Below the pieces are notes generated by a model, which saw nothing but the letters and a program-made list of their open reading frames with translations, was not told the origin of the DNA and searched no databases. Positions 10,539-21,191 of a stretch of DNA of 64,000 nucleotides are shown here, piece after piece (position 1 is the stretch's first letter; the number at the start of each line of letters is the position of its first letter). A program made the position numbers and the translations under genes. The DNA is from Tritrichomonas musculus (lineage: Eukaryota > Parabasalia > Tritrichomonadida > Tritrichomonadidae): NCBI GenBank assembly GCA_039105265.1, contig JAPFFF010000004.1, positions 310,001 through 374,000 on the forward strand, written 5' to 3'.

Positions 10539-11981
10539 TCAGTAAAGTTCAACAGTAACAGAATTATTGTTGATTCCTTGGGCCAGTAAACCTTCACAAG
10601 CATCTTTTGCACTTTTTTCTTCTTCAAAAGAAACAGTTGCAGTATCAGAACGAATAAACAAATATCTCATTATTCCAAATGGTGAACACATCTCAATTAA
10701 TGTTTTGGGTTGGAATCCTTTTGGCAAATTTTTAATTATAATTGTATTTGATTTCAAAAAGTCATTAAGAACTTTATTAACTTCATCTTTTTGCGATTTA
10801 TTCTGAAACCCTTTTCTCATAATCCATCTGACACCGTTATGAACTTGCTGTGATTTTAAGCAAGAACTAGCAGCTTGTGTTGTATGAAATGTGACTTGAG
10901 CAGAGGCAAGATTTCCACGCTGTGGCTGTATGATCTCAACTTTAGAAACATGCTTAAAATATTGTGCAATATCTTGTTGAGTTACTGAAGTTTCAATATT
11001 GTAAATCGATACTACAAAATTAACTGTAAAATCAGCGATTATTGTGGTTTGCTGTTGCTCTATGGCTTTGATTGCAGCCTCGGCGCTTTCTTTTTTATAA
11101 AACTGAACAATCCCATATACTGACCCAGAATCATGATTTTTCTTTATTTCTACACACAAAATTGGGCCATAATTTTTAAATCTGCTCCAAATATCAAATC
11201 CTTTAGATTCTGGCGAAATACGTTTAACACTAATCTCCCAATCTCTCAATATTTTATATCCTTTGGGAATAAAGTGAATAGCACTAATTTCATTTGAATC
11301 TATTTGAGCGAAATTGAAATACTCAATGGCTTCATTTGCTTTTTCAACAGTTGGAAATGATAAATAAGCGGTTTTTGACAATTGTTCTTGCTCTTCAACC
11401 TTAAACTCACAGTTTATATAATTATGAGGACACTTAAATAAAGAGAATTCTTTTTTTCTAAAATTGTTTGGTAGATTTGAAACTGAAATAACGGGAATCT
11501 GAAAACGATCTATTGTAACGCTAATTTTTGTTTCATTTTTAAATTTCATATGTGGTAAAAATACTAATAAAAAATTCTTTTTGGTTGGATCTATGTAAGT
11601 TAACATTTTTGGTATAATTTCTCCTACTGAAGCATTAGTATCAAAAATACTCAAAATAGAAGCAAGATCAGCATTTTTACTTCCATCTGGTAAATTGGTA
11701 ATATACACTGTACTTAATAATGTTTCTTCGTCTAGCATTGGTGACATAATTGGGAAAAATTGATCTTCATTTATTTGATATGATAATAATTGCGGTAGAA
11801 TATTGCTTTTTGTCATTGGATTTTGAAAAGCTAGAGTACCATATGATTCGCAAACTGTTTTTGGAAAATAAATAGTTCCTTTTAAGTTCTTAATTAAAGA
11901 TGATAATTTAACTTTTGTATTTTCATCAGGGGGATTTTCTTTGAACACGATGTACGCATAATGAAAACTTTCATCATTCAT
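10539..11981 (-). CDS. Protein with several divergent RRM domains, PABP-like layout
   Basis: The 480-residue protein appears to be made of four to five degenerate RNA-recognition motifs. RNP2-like strands are STVYITNLP (about 89), ISVSNLP (about 167), FVVSIYNIE (about 325) and TIIIKNLPKG (about 415). RNP1-like strands include KTAYLSFPTVEKANEAI, VYGIVQFYKKESAEAAI, ASAQVTFHTTQAASSC and ATVSFEEEKSAKDA. Serial RRMs without other domains recall poly(A)-binding proteins, but no MLLE domain follows and the aromatic RNP residues are often replaced. The role could be in mRNA binding, translation or splicing. The start ATG is the first in the frame. The gene is divergent from the ankyrin gene with less than 100 bases between them, so their promoters must be compact. 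Confidence 0.7.
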   Translation of the reverse strand: MNDESFHYAYIVFKENPPDENTKVKLSSLIKNLKGTIYFPKTVCESYGTLAFQNPMTKSNILPQLLSYQINEDQFFPIMSPMLDEETLLSTVYITNLPDGSKNADLASILSIFDTNASVGEIIPKMLTYIDPTKKNFLLVFLPHMKFKNETKISVTIDRFQIPVISVSNLPNNFRKKEFSLFKCPHNYINCEFKVEEQEQLSKTAYLSFPTVEKANEAIEYFNFAQIDSNEISAIHFIPKGYKILRDWEISVKRISPESKGFDIWSRFKNYGPILCVEIKKNHDSGSVYGIVQFYKKESAEAAIKAIEQQQTTIIADFTVNFVVSIYNIETSVTQQDIAQYFKHVSKVEIIQPQRGNLASAQVTFHTTQAASSCLKSQQVHNGVRWIMRKGFQNKSQKDEVNKVLNDFLKSNTIIIKNLPKGFQPKTLIEMCSPFGIMRYLFIRSDTATVSFEEEKSAKDACEGLLAQGINNNSVTVELY

Positions 11982-12075
11982 TTTTATGTATTTTTATTTT
12001 GACATAAGAACTTTTTTAATATAAATTATTTTTTTGATAAAAAAATGTAAAGTGCCAATATAAATTTTTTAAAAA

Positions 12076-13727
12076 ATGGAAGGCAAACCTAAGGAAAATC
12101 ATGATCTAGAAGAATTTCAAAAAGATATTATGCCATTTATAGAGTTTAGTCACTTGATTGAGCAAGCATCATCCTCAATTGATAGTTGCATTGACTCGAT
12201 ATTAGTCTTTATTAAAGAAAATAATTTATTAGGTGAAAATAAAGGCCAATTTTATCAATTTTTAAAAATTCTCTCAAACTCAATAAAATGTTATCCCAGA
12301 TCAAAAAATATAATAATTTTTTTATTAAAACATTATAGTGAAGACATATCACAAAAATTTACTTCAGAAGAATTATTTTCAATTTTTGCATCAAATAAAT
12401 TACTTTTACTTGCTCTTTATGAATCAAACTGCATCAACATCAACACGTTACAAAGTAAATATTCATCATCCTCATATAATTTTCCTTTTTTTTATCCAGA
12501 ATTCAAAGAAAATTATCAGATTTTGTCAACTGACCAAAAAGAACGAATTCAATTAATTGAAAAAGACATTCAAGAAAAGTTTGATTCAAAAATTGACACT
12601 TTTTTAAGTTTGAGAGAAGATGGTCATTCTGAATTAAAAATAGCCCAGTTAATTAGAAATGATGATGTTGATAATTTTTCTGTTCTTGTTTCACCAGAAA
12701 ATTTTAATTTAAACATGGAAATTCCGATTTCAATTTTTGAATCGGATCCACTTTTACAATCAAAACCGTCATTAATTGAATATGCATGTTTCTTTGGATC
12801 AATTAAAATATTTAAATTTTTATGGCTCAAGAATTTAGACATTGATCAAAGAATCTACTCATATGCAATTGCAGGAAATAACACAGAAATAATCCATATT
12901 TTAGAGAGTAAATATCCGCCTGAAGTAAGCGATGATGGTGGATGTATAATTCCAACAATTTTGTATCAAAGACCTGAAATTTTTGAATACTTTATTGAAA
13001 ATTATAACTATTTGGTATTGACTCAGAAAATGTTGGCAGAAACAATAGAATCTCATGATTTCGTCATGTTTAACTGTATTATGAGTTATATTTCAAAAGA
13101 AAATCCAAATTGCCCAATTCTTATAACAAAAAATTATAGAACTTCAAAAGTAAATTGTTCAATTGAGCAAGTATTGCTAATGAAAGACATTTGTGATAAG
13201 AATTTATTGCATACTGCTTGTATTTATGGTAATCTTGAAATTGTTAATTTTCTTAGTAAATTAAAATTTGATAAATTTTCAACATCAAATTCAACATCAA
13301 ATAAAAATTCACAATTTTTATTTGACATAAATGAAAAAGATAATTATCACCTTGCACCACTTCATTATGCATGCAAATATGATTATCTTGATATTATTAA
13401 GACTCTTCTCAATTCTTATGGTGATTTAATCGATTGGAATATTGAAGATAATGATTACAAATATAATTATTTTGCTAATATGGCGTTTTTTCTTAAAATT
13501 TTACTAACTTTGGACACCACTTCACTTTGCTGTGCTGAATAAATTCGAAGATATTGTTGCATTTCTTTGCGAACAATCATCAGTTAACATAAATAAGAAA
13601 GATAAGAATTTTAATCTTTTTTATTCTCATATGAAATATGCTTGATTTTTTTTAACAAATGGCTCCACTTGATTATGCTAAAAAAGATAATACTATGATT
13701 ATCTCACTTTTATCACAGAAAATATAA
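12076..13727 (+). pseudogene. DUF3447-type ankyrin-repeat gene with a broken 3' end
   Basis: This is a member of the large trichomonad ankyrin family whose N-terminal helical part resembles DUF3447. The intact frame 12076-13542 encodes 488 residues. Ankyrin units begin near residue 230 (SLIEYACFFGSIKIFKFLW) and include NLLHTACIYGNLEIVNFL and HLAPLHYACKYDYLDIIKTLL. The frame then ends in an unrelated tail. An obvious further repeat, TPLHFAVLNKFEDIVAFL, is found in another frame from 13514. A last one, APLDYAKKDNTMIISLL, appears in a third position before a stop at 13727. The gene thus has at least two frame disruptions near its end, through mutation or sequence error. Ankyrin repeats bind proteins; no partner can be named. 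The truncated 488-residue product could still be made. Confidence 0.8.
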
Positions 13728-14095
13728 TAGTATTATTAGTGTTTTAAAAAGAAAAAAATGATAACTCAAAAAAATATTCAGATAGTCATAAACTTTACTA
13801 TAATTATTAAAATAATAAATAAAAAAAAATTTAGTTATAAATTTGATGACGATATAACTTTTTTTTTTGAAGCCTTGCGGTAGCAATTAATTTTTATTTT
13901 TCATAATGTCCAATAATTGGAATCCAATTAATATAATGCGAGATTTTTTACACTTTTTAAATAATTGCACAATAATCTTGTGGAATTTGATAGCATTTGT
14001 GCAATGGAATGAGTATAAAGTGCGCAATAGTAAAAAATAAAAAAGTGCTATATGTAATTATAATCAGAATGTTTAAAGAAGAAATTACGTAAAAT
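13728..14095. other. Intergenic region without visible features
   Basis: This is an AT-rich stretch between the convergent ankyrin and RasGAP genes. Nothing recognisable was found. Confidence 0.5.
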
Positions 14096-15775
14096 TTAGA
14101 TGTTGTATTTAAAGAATCCAGAGAAGAATGCAGCAAAATCCCATCCAACAATTGGGCGAGGTTCATCTTCAGCATCCAAAAGTTTCTTATATGTATCAGC
14201 ATAAATAGGATAGTTTTGGTTGAGTGTCTTCAATATATTATCCAAAGCTCTTTTAACATTTTTACCTTCTGGTGGCAAGTATATGAGTGAATCTGAGCTT
14301 GAAATTTCTGTAAGTGTGAAGATAAAGGTCTTGAGCTTGGGGAAAATGTGTTTTTCAATTCTTGTGTTCCATTTCTTGACGAATTTGGCCTTTCCTTCGA
14401 TGAGTGAAAAGCTGAGTGGCTTCTGGAGAAGATGTGAAAATGGAGCTAAGATGTTTCTGACATCATCTTCAGAGACTTCAATTGTAGAATCATATTTCTT
14501 TGGATCAGCAATAATTGCTGTGATGAACCTAAGGATGAAGAATCCACTGAGTGTGTTCTGAACAGCTTCTATATCATTGAAACGAGTAGAAGCTGCTGAT
14601 CTGAGGATAGATCCGAAATGTTTAATTTGTGGTGGAATGAGAGGTGCACTCCTGAGTATATATTTCAAAGATGTGAATAAGACCTTTTCAACCTTTTTGT
14701 CTTCGCAGTTGTCGATACTTCCTAAGTTAAGATTTCCAGATTTAAGAATATATGTAACAAGTTTAGAAGCAAAGTTTGTAACGTATTTTGTGCAATATTT
14801 GGAAACAAGAACCTTAACAAGATTTGTCAAATGAGTGTTTGAACGAAGGACTGATTCTGGTTTAAGATCTTCGTTTTCAAATTCTTCAGCAACAAGAGTT
14901 GTGTAGAGTTGATTAATACGGCCTGAATAGCAAGCAATATTGAAGAGATCTGTCATATTTTTAACACCATCGTTGATCTTGACAATAGAAGGTGAAGTTA
15001 AGATTCTGATTAAGAAATTATCATCTGAGTTGATGGCTTCAAGTGTAGCTGTAAGAACGGCTTTAGGAACTGGACCAGTATATGAACCAAGGAAAAGTGG
15101 GAATGGAGTTTCTGAATATTGTTTCCAAACTTCAGACATGCTTGGGTTATCGAGTTGGCATCTAACCTTTTCATCATCTGCGGTCTTGAAACGAAGTCCA
15201 CTTTCAGAAACTCTGAAAGTTTGAACTCTGCAATTTGTTGTGTTACGAATTTGCTTGTCAACGATTTCGTCAATTCTGAGGTATTTATCGACATCTACAT
15301 AACACCAAAACTTCTTTGAGTTCTTTGTGATGACTGAACAACCTTTAAGGATGCTGTTTTTCTTTGATGAGCATTTGTGCCATTGAGGAGCAACACAACC
15401 AAATGATACAAACTGAAGTGTGTTGTGTGGATTCTTTGATCCTTTGATGAGTCTGATAATAAATAAGGCAAGATTGCGAACTTCTTTTGAATCAGTAACT
15501 AAAGCAACTGGCCAAGAATCAAAAATAGTTGCATAAATGCCTGCCTTTGAGAATGTATCACGGACTAACTTGCGGAATGATTGCAAAATTTTTGGTGGAT
15601 TGTTCAAAAGTTTGTTTAAATCTGTAGAATCGAGTGATTCAATGAGAGCTTTATATTTATCATTTAATGATTTATCATCCAATTTAGGAGCTTCGGAATA
15701 ATTAATTTGATTGACAGATTCTTCTACTCCTGGGGCGTATTTACTGTAATCGATGAACGGCTTGCTCGAAGACAT
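14096..15775 (-). CDS. Ras GTPase-activating protein (RasGAP domain)
   Basis: The 559-residue protein carries a RasGAP catalytic domain at about residues 265-450. RasGAPs speed GTP hydrolysis by Ras-type GTPases. LFNIACYSGRINQLYTTLV matches the opening helices. SVLRSNTHLTNL matches the finger loop, with Arg about 311 in the place of the catalytic arginine finger. FILRFITAIIADP (about 413) matches the family signature FLRFxxPAI, although proline is replaced. No C2, PH or other known domain was recognised in the first 250 residues, which include two small cysteine-containing patches. It is much shorter than neurofibromin. Codon usage is richer in G and C than that of some neighbours, which suggests good expression. 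The start is the first ATG; upstream, AAAAAGCG lies seven bases or so before it. Confidence 0.8.
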   Translation of the reverse strand: MSSSKPFIDYSKYAPGVEESVNQINYSEAPKLDDKSLNDKYKALIESLDSTDLNKLLNNPPKILQSFRKLVRDTFSKAGIYATIFDSWPVALVTDSKEVRNLALFIIRLIKGSKNPHNTLQFVSFGCVAPQWHKCSSKKNSILKGCSVITKNSKKFWCYVDVDKYLRIDEIVDKQIRNTTNCRVQTFRVSESGLRFKTADDEKVRCQLDNPSMSEVWKQYSETPFPLFLGSYTGPVPKAVLTATLEAINSDDNFLIRILTSPSIVKINDGVKNMTDLFNIACYSGRINQLYTTLVAEEFENEDLKPESVLRSNTHLTNLVKVLVSKYCTKYVTNFASKLVTYILKSGNLNLGSIDNCEDKKVEKVLFTSLKYILRSAPLIPPQIKHFGSILRSAASTRFNDIEAVQNTLSGFFILRFITAIIADPKKYDSTIEVSEDDVRNILAPFSHLLQKPLSFSLIEGKAKFVKKWNTRIEKHIFPKLKTFIFTLTEISSSDSLIYLPPEGKNVKRALDNILKTLNQNYPIYADTYKKLLDAEDEPRPIVGWDFAAFFSGFFKYNI

Positions 15776-17961
15776 TTAACGCTTTTTGATTGATATTCAA
15801 AAATTAATAACTTTTTCAAAATATAACGATGAAAATATTGCTTTTTAAATGAGATCTGGCTAGTTATATTCATAGTTATTTTGATTCGAAAAGTTTAAGA
15901 GATATAGATTTATTTTTAGAATGCCTTTATTCCTTTATTTAACACTATTTTTTTACTATATCAATTGGAATTATGTATACAACGAACTTATTCATAACAA
16001 ATCTGGCCATTATTTTAATCACATTCAATTTAAAAATTTATAACCTTTATTAAAAAGTTACATTTTAGACCATGGTCTGAAAATAAATTTAATATGTAAC
16101 TTTTTAAATATTTTTCAATGTGTAGAACAATCGTTTTATTTTATTCCAATCGTTTCAATTTTTTTTCTAGATACCAAAATCATTATAATTAATTTTTCTA
16201 TTTAAATATTTTTTTTTTTTTTAAAAAATGATTTAATTTCATATCGTTTTGACGTTAAAATATACTTTTTGAATAATTTTAACTTTTTGTAATCAATGCG
16301 TTAACATTTGAATGTTTTTTATTACGAAAAGAAACTAGTTTCTATCATTTGATATCTGCTGTTTTCACAACTCATGCTTTTTTTATATGTTAAATTGCTT
16401 GTATATTATATAAATATATTCGATACTTCATACCATTTCACGAAATTAAATTAAATCTGTTTTCATTAAAAAAAATAAATTTGTTTTTTTAGCTTTTTTT
16501 GTAAATATTAACATTGAAGTTGGATTTAAACTTCGTTTTGACTTTCATTTGATAGTAATTAGAAAAAAAAAATATTGCATTTGATTTTTTTTATTATGGT
16601 TTTGATAAATATTTCAATCTAGTCTTAATGACATTATAAATATGTATTTAAATTCTTTACTTTCTTGATATTATTTTATACAATTTGTTTAAATTTTAAT
16701 AATTATGCATTTTATCTGGTTATGGTTGCAGATTTGATATTTATTTCAATTTTTAAATTATCAGAAATAAATATACATAAATTATTTTATTGTTATAATT
16801 TTTAAATATGTTTTTGTATATATATATTTAATATTTATATCATTATTAAAAATATAAAAAAATATTAAATGAAAATATAATGTATTGAACAAGATATATT
16901 ATCAACAAATTAAAATTTTGTATAAAATACATTTCATTCGTATAAAATAATAATTTACATTTTTTTTACTAAAATAAATGAATTACCATTTATACTATAT
17001 ATTATATTTAAATATATATATATTTGAGATATAAATAATCCTTTTATTATCTGATATAATTGATATAAAATAGTATTTTATAAAATTAAACAATTTCGCG
17101 ATAAAAAAAATCTCACAAATCAATTTCTATAGAATTGAATTTTCTAAAGATTTTGGAACTACGGATCATTAAAAAACTAATTATAGCTAAAATAGAAGCG
17201 AATTTAGCTATTATCAGAACTATATTAACCATATTAAAACAATGCACTCCAAATTTATATTAGGTGATCTTCCACCCCCAACTCATTATTCAATGATTGC
17301 TTTGATTATATATACTTTAATTTGTATCATATAATTACTTTGTTGATTTATGTTATGTCTTTCTTTCATTTTAATAAATTTGAATCTAAAATTCCCAATT
17401 TTGTTACTTTAATATGTTTCATTAAAAATAAATATTTATTTTTTGTTGGAAAAGAGTAGAAGGATATGATTGGTGGATGATTCCAATACTTAATTTCTAA
17501 TTGTTTGCTTTTATTAAATGACTTATTAGTATTAATAAATGAAAATTTTATCCGATATATATGCATATATTTTTCGGAAATAAAAGATATCTTTTTTTTT
17601 TTTATTATTTTTATTGTGATACATCAATTGTAAAATTATAAAAAAATTGCTATGAAAATAAGAAATCATGTAAAAAATCAAAAATATTGTGCTTTTTAAA
17701 ATAAAAAGATGATATCATAGGTAAACCTTCGAAAGGTCACCCTAAAATATTATCCCTACCATAAATGTTATGTATACAAGTAGACATAAAAAAAAAAAAA
17801 AAACACACTCATGGCCGTTGAATCCCCTATATGATATCTATTCATAGACATAACATTCATAAAAAAAGATAATAACAGATAATTTAAATTGAATTAAAGT
17901 TGATAAATCTATAAATATTTTTTATTTAATATATAAAAGACAAAAAATTATATATATGTAA
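15776..17961. other. 2.2-kb very AT-rich gene-free region
   Basis: This is the second-longest gap in the window. It holds the upstream region of RasGAP and the downstream region of COG6. I see only AT-rich low-complexity DNA, the long interrupted palindrome at 16050-16107, and a less AT-rich patch at about 17710-17860. Short reading frames here have the composition of noise. Confidence 0.6.
16050..16107. repeat. 58-bp interrupted palindrome with an inner palindrome
   Basis: The outer arms TTAAAAAGTTACAT (16050-16063) and ATGTAACTTTTTAA (16094-16107) are exact complements. Between them, TTTTAGACCATGGTCTGAAAA is itself nearly palindromic around CCATGG. It could be a small foldback element or a cruciform-forming site. 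Confidence 0.5.
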
Positions 17962-19776
17962 TCACATCAGCATTTCACCAAAAAGCTCAGGTGTATGCTT
18001 AAACATTGTTCCTGGAGAATCATATCCATTATTTGGATTCATTACCGCGTTATACATTTTTTTGTATGCATTTACTAGCTGGTCAATAACTTCTTTATGT
18101 GCTCTCTGTCTTAAATCAGCATTGGCAATTGAATCGCATCTTGGAGTAACTATTCTTCCATTTCCTTCAAGCAAAGATGCTTCAAATCGACCAATTGCAC
18201 GTTTCATTATTTCAGGTTCCAAACCTCGAACATTTGATAATGGTTTGTCTTGTCTAATTGATGAAAGTAAATCGAGAGTTTCTAATATTCGGCATCTAAT
18301 AAATATATCATTCGCATCATCTGTGACAATTTTAGCAAGTAAATTGTCAACTTGTTCAGCAATCGATGTTTTTGACATTAAATTTGCATCTTTACAAACA
18401 ATTAAAAGTTCATACAATGCGTTTGCTTGAAAAGTAATACTATTATTATATTCGTCTATTGCTTTTTTGAGTCCACTAGCATAACTATCAATGAGTGTTG
18501 CGATATCAAATGAAGATGATAATGAAGATTGTTTGTGGAGTGATGTAATTTCTGACACAGCATGAATTGCCTCAATAATTGCTCCTTGAGAAGCAGAACT
18601 ATATGTACTTCCTTTTGAATTCTTTTCATTACGTATCTCTTCGATAGATTCATTAATGCTCCTTTTGAATCCTTCTGTAGCCGAATTTTTTAATAAATCA
18701 GTAGTTCGATACAATGTACTAGTCATTCCGCATATATCTCCGAATCTTTCAACAAAAAACGCGCATATGTTGGCAACTTGATAATAATCTGATGGTTTGG
18801 CCAAATTTTTAATAGATTGAAGAACTCGTATTTCAAGTGGATGAATGATTGAGTCAAAAACAGTTGAAAGGGCATTTTTCACATTTTTTGATGTTGGATC
18901 TTCCTTGAGCAAATTTGATAAAAATGATGATTCTGTAGCTGTGCTTTGATGAATCCAAGCGAAAATATCTCCCACAAATTGAAGTGGATCTACTCCAGCT
19001 GATGCTTCGATTGGTTTATTATCTTTGTCACCTGTTGCTAAAGCTCGGAGAAAAGATCTTCCTACTACTTCGCCACGAACTTTAGCTATTTCATCAATAA
19101 CAAAACCATAATGAAATGGTTTAACTTTAATTGCAGCTAAGCACCTTTCATAAGAACTGTTAACAACAGGATTTAAAGAATCAAATAAATGAGAATTCAT
19201 ATGCAACCAATGATATATTCTTTGATATGCACTTTCTTTAGTTTTGTTTAATGATGCTGAAACATCTAATAAGCAAGTTGATTGATTGACTTTTAATTCG
19301 TTATTTGTTCGCTCTTGAACAGCTTCAAGTCTTGAAAAAGCATCAAAGAAAGAATCGTTAATATCGCCAGTATTAAGAATTTCCAAATCTGGCTTGGATA
19401 AATAAAATTCGTCCATGAAATTGTGGATTTTTTTCAGTTGTTGAACTTGCTTTTCTTGTTGCGTATGAAGTGAAGTGGTCATATCTAAAACTTCATCAAC
19501 ACCTTTGTCACCTATTGATAGTTTTTTCAGCATTGAATCGCAAGATTGGTCAAGGGAATCTAGAGCTTTGAATATAGTTCCGATTGTATTTGAAAGATTT
19601 GCAAATGAATCTATAAATGAATTTAGTGTAGCAATTTCTTTCTCTTCAAGAGACGATCGTACATTTAATGAAGCGTTTGAACTATCGATTGAAGATAAGG
19701 CATCAATTACTTCTGGTCGAGTATCATTTGCAAGTAATTCAATTTCACTGAGTTTTCTTTGTATATTTTTTTGCAT
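17962..19776 (-). CDS. COG6: Conserved oligomeric Golgi complex subunit 6
   Basis: COG6 is part of lobe B of the COG tethering complex, which captures retrograde vesicles at the Golgi. The 604-residue protein is nearly family length. The N-terminal third is coiled coil, ending in QQEKQVQQLKKIHNFMDEF. The hallmark COG6 block is clear at about residues 230-290: VVGRSFLRALATGD, then DPLQFVGDIFAWIHQSTATE and LSNLL, followed by HPLEIRVLQSI. The C-terminal half is helical without motifs, as usual. The start ATG at 19776 is supported by the AAAATCTTG motif that ends exactly ten bases before it, a spacing shared with two other genes in the window. A large AT-rich gap lies downstream. Confidence 0.92.
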   Translation of the reverse strand: MQKNIQRKLSEIELLANDTRPEVIDALSSIDSSNASLNVRSSLEEKEIATLNSFIDSFANLSNTIGTIFKALDSLDQSCDSMLKKLSIGDKGVDEVLDMTTSLHTQQEKQVQQLKKIHNFMDEFYLSKPDLEILNTGDINDSFFDAFSRLEAVQERTNNELKVNQSTCLLDVSASLNKTKESAYQRIYHWLHMNSHLFDSLNPVVNSSYERCLAAIKVKPFHYGFVIDEIAKVRGEVVGRSFLRALATGDKDNKPIEASAGVDPLQFVGDIFAWIHQSTATESSFLSNLLKEDPTSKNVKNALSTVFDSIIHPLEIRVLQSIKNLAKPSDYYQVANICAFFVERFGDICGMTSTLYRTTDLLKNSATEGFKRSINESIEEIRNEKNSKGSTYSSASQGAIIEAIHAVSEITSLHKQSSLSSSFDIATLIDSYASGLKKAIDEYNNSITFQANALYELLIVCKDANLMSKTSIAEQVDNLLAKIVTDDANDIFIRCRILETLDLLSSIRQDKPLSNVRGLEPEIMKRAIGRFEASLLEGNGRIVTPRCDSIANADLRQRAHKEVIDQLVNAYKKMYNAVMNPNNGYDSPGTMFKHTPELFGEMLM

Positions 19777-20135
19777 TAAATCTAACCAAGATTTTAATTG
19801 ATTTCATATAACATTTCATATATCAAGAATCACAATGATGAAATCTTTTTTGCTAAATTAGTCTTCAAATTAACAATAGGCACAATTATCCTTGATTACG
19901 GTCAACAGTTAAATCTTGTTTTACCGAAAAAAGTTAAATATAGCCTTTCTCATTTAATTTAATATATTATTTTCCCTCAACTAGACAATCATACTAATAA
20001 ATTACTAAATTTTCAAACTAGTAAAATGTGGAACTTTTATATACATATATATAAAAGTTGGTGAAAAAAAGATTATTTTCTAAATTTTTGATTATAATGA
20101 TTTTTTAATTATTTTCAATTAAAACTAAAGTTATT
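19777..20135. other. Intergenic region upstream of COG6
   Basis: It contains the AAAATCTTG motif next to the COG6 start. Otherwise only AT-rich DNA is visible, including a short TATATA tract near 20040. Confidence 0.5.
19787..19795 (-). promoter_or_regulatory. AAAATCTTG start-proximal motif, COG6
   Basis: On the coding strand AAAATCTTG is followed by exactly ten bases and then the COG6 ATG. The same nine bases with the same ten-base spacing stand before the genes starting at 34318 and 37450. I infer a core promoter or transcription-start element. Confidence 0.55.
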
Positions 20136-21191
20136 TCATCTTCTTCCACTTTTTCTAACTGAAGTTCTCATTCTTCCGCCGCCTCCACCTCCGTTCATCC
20201 TTTCACATACTGCAATATGCCTTTGTGCTTGTTCTGGGCCGAATTTTCTACCGCAAATTGGACATTGAACTCTATCATCATCTTCAATTTCGTATTTTGG
20301 AAGTTCGGGTGGTGGACCAACAGCTCTTCCTTCTTCCTTTGCCTTTTCATATGCTTGATATTTACGAGCTGCACGAAGAGAAGCAACTAATTTTTCATGC
20401 TCAGCCTTGTATTTTGATGGTTTTGGCCTTTCAGGCTGATATGCTGCAGCTTTTCTAGCGTATGCTGCTGCTTCTGTTCCTTGTAATCTTTGCTTTGATG
20501 AATCAAAAACCTTCTTTTTCTTTGTCGACATTCTAGCGCAAATTGATTCGTGTTGAGCAATACGATCTGATGCAAATCTACGATGACAATATGCGCATTC
20601 AACACGATCATCATCACCATCTGGTGGAGGTGGAGGAGGGGCTTTTGATGCTTTTGCTGGGGGAGCATTTCTACGTAAAGAAGTGTTGAGATTATTGTTA
20701 GAGCTGGCACCAAACTGTGCTTTCTTTGAAGCTGCTTTTTTAGGTGGTGGGGTATAATCTACATCATTGTCATCATCATCGTCGTATGATGGAGGAGGAG
20801 GAGCTGCTTTTTTCTTTTGTACTGGTGCAGCTTGAGGCTGAGCTTTTTTAGGTGGCTCCTGATAGTTGCTATTGCTGGATACACTGCCGCTAGTTGCAGA
20901 AGGGCGAGATTGCGGTGCAGCAGACGTAGTGTTACTTGTTGATTTAACAGTACTTTTTGTTGAAGATGCTGGAAGAGGGTCAAGACCTCTTTCAAGCATT
21001 CTAACAAATTTAACGAACTTAAGACGATGACCAACAATAACCATTCCAAGTTCTTTGAGATGTTTTTCAGTTAATAATGGCAAGACTGAACCATCAATAT
21101 CATTTTGGCGAAAAGTATCCACATACTTATCTAGTTTGAGCTCTTTAAGCTTTTCCAGGACTGTAGAGGTGGGCCAGGAAAGGTAACTCAT
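20136..21191 (-). CDS. SAM-domain protein with two ZC2HC zinc fingers
   Basis: The 351-residue protein begins with a SAM domain (residues 3-68: WPTSTVLEKLKELKLDKYV, then ELGMVIVGHRLKFVKFVRML). SAM domains mediate protein oligomerisation or RNA binding. A low-complexity proline/alanine/lysine-rich linker with PPPPP tracts (residues 70-195) follows. Two C2HC fingers of the ZC2HC1 type come next: ECAYCHRRFASDRIAQHESIC near residue 200, and QCPICGRKFGPEQAQRHIAVC near residue 308. All Cys and His ligands are present. The C-terminus is glycine- and arginine-rich. ZC2HC1 fingers occur in many flagellate proteins, some linked to cilia, but the function here is unknown. SAM and ZC2HC in one chain is an uncommon combination in animals. 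A TCACTT initiator-like sequence lies about 30 bases before the ATG. Confidence 0.85.
   Translation of the reverse strand: MSYLSWPTSTVLEKLKELKLDKYVDTFRQNDIDGSVLPLLTEKHLKELGMVIVGHRLKFVKFVRMLERGLDPLPASSTKSTVKSTSNTTSAAPQSRPSATSGSVSSNSNYQEPPKKAQPQAAPVQKKKAAPPPPSYDDDDDNDVDYTPPPKKAASKKAQFGASSNNNLNTSLRRNAPPAKASKAPPPPPPDGDDDRVECAYCHRRFASDRIAQHESICARMSTKKKKVFDSSKQRLQGTEAAAYARKAAAYQPERPKPSKYKAEHEKLVASLRAARKYQAYEKAKEEGRAVGPPPELPKYEIEDDDRVQCPICGRKFGPEQAQRHIAVCERMNGGGGGGRMRTSVRKSGRR

Noticed and set aside
13503-13508. ACTAAC branch-point-like word in the ankyrin gene, near the frame change
   Set aside because: No AG acceptor follows at the fixed short distance known for Trichomonas introns and no GTATGT donor is seen upstream. 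Frame disruption explains the break better.
17366-17566. 66-codon minus-strand frame in the 2.2-kb gap
   Set aside because: Composition typical of noise, with no homologous motif or start context.
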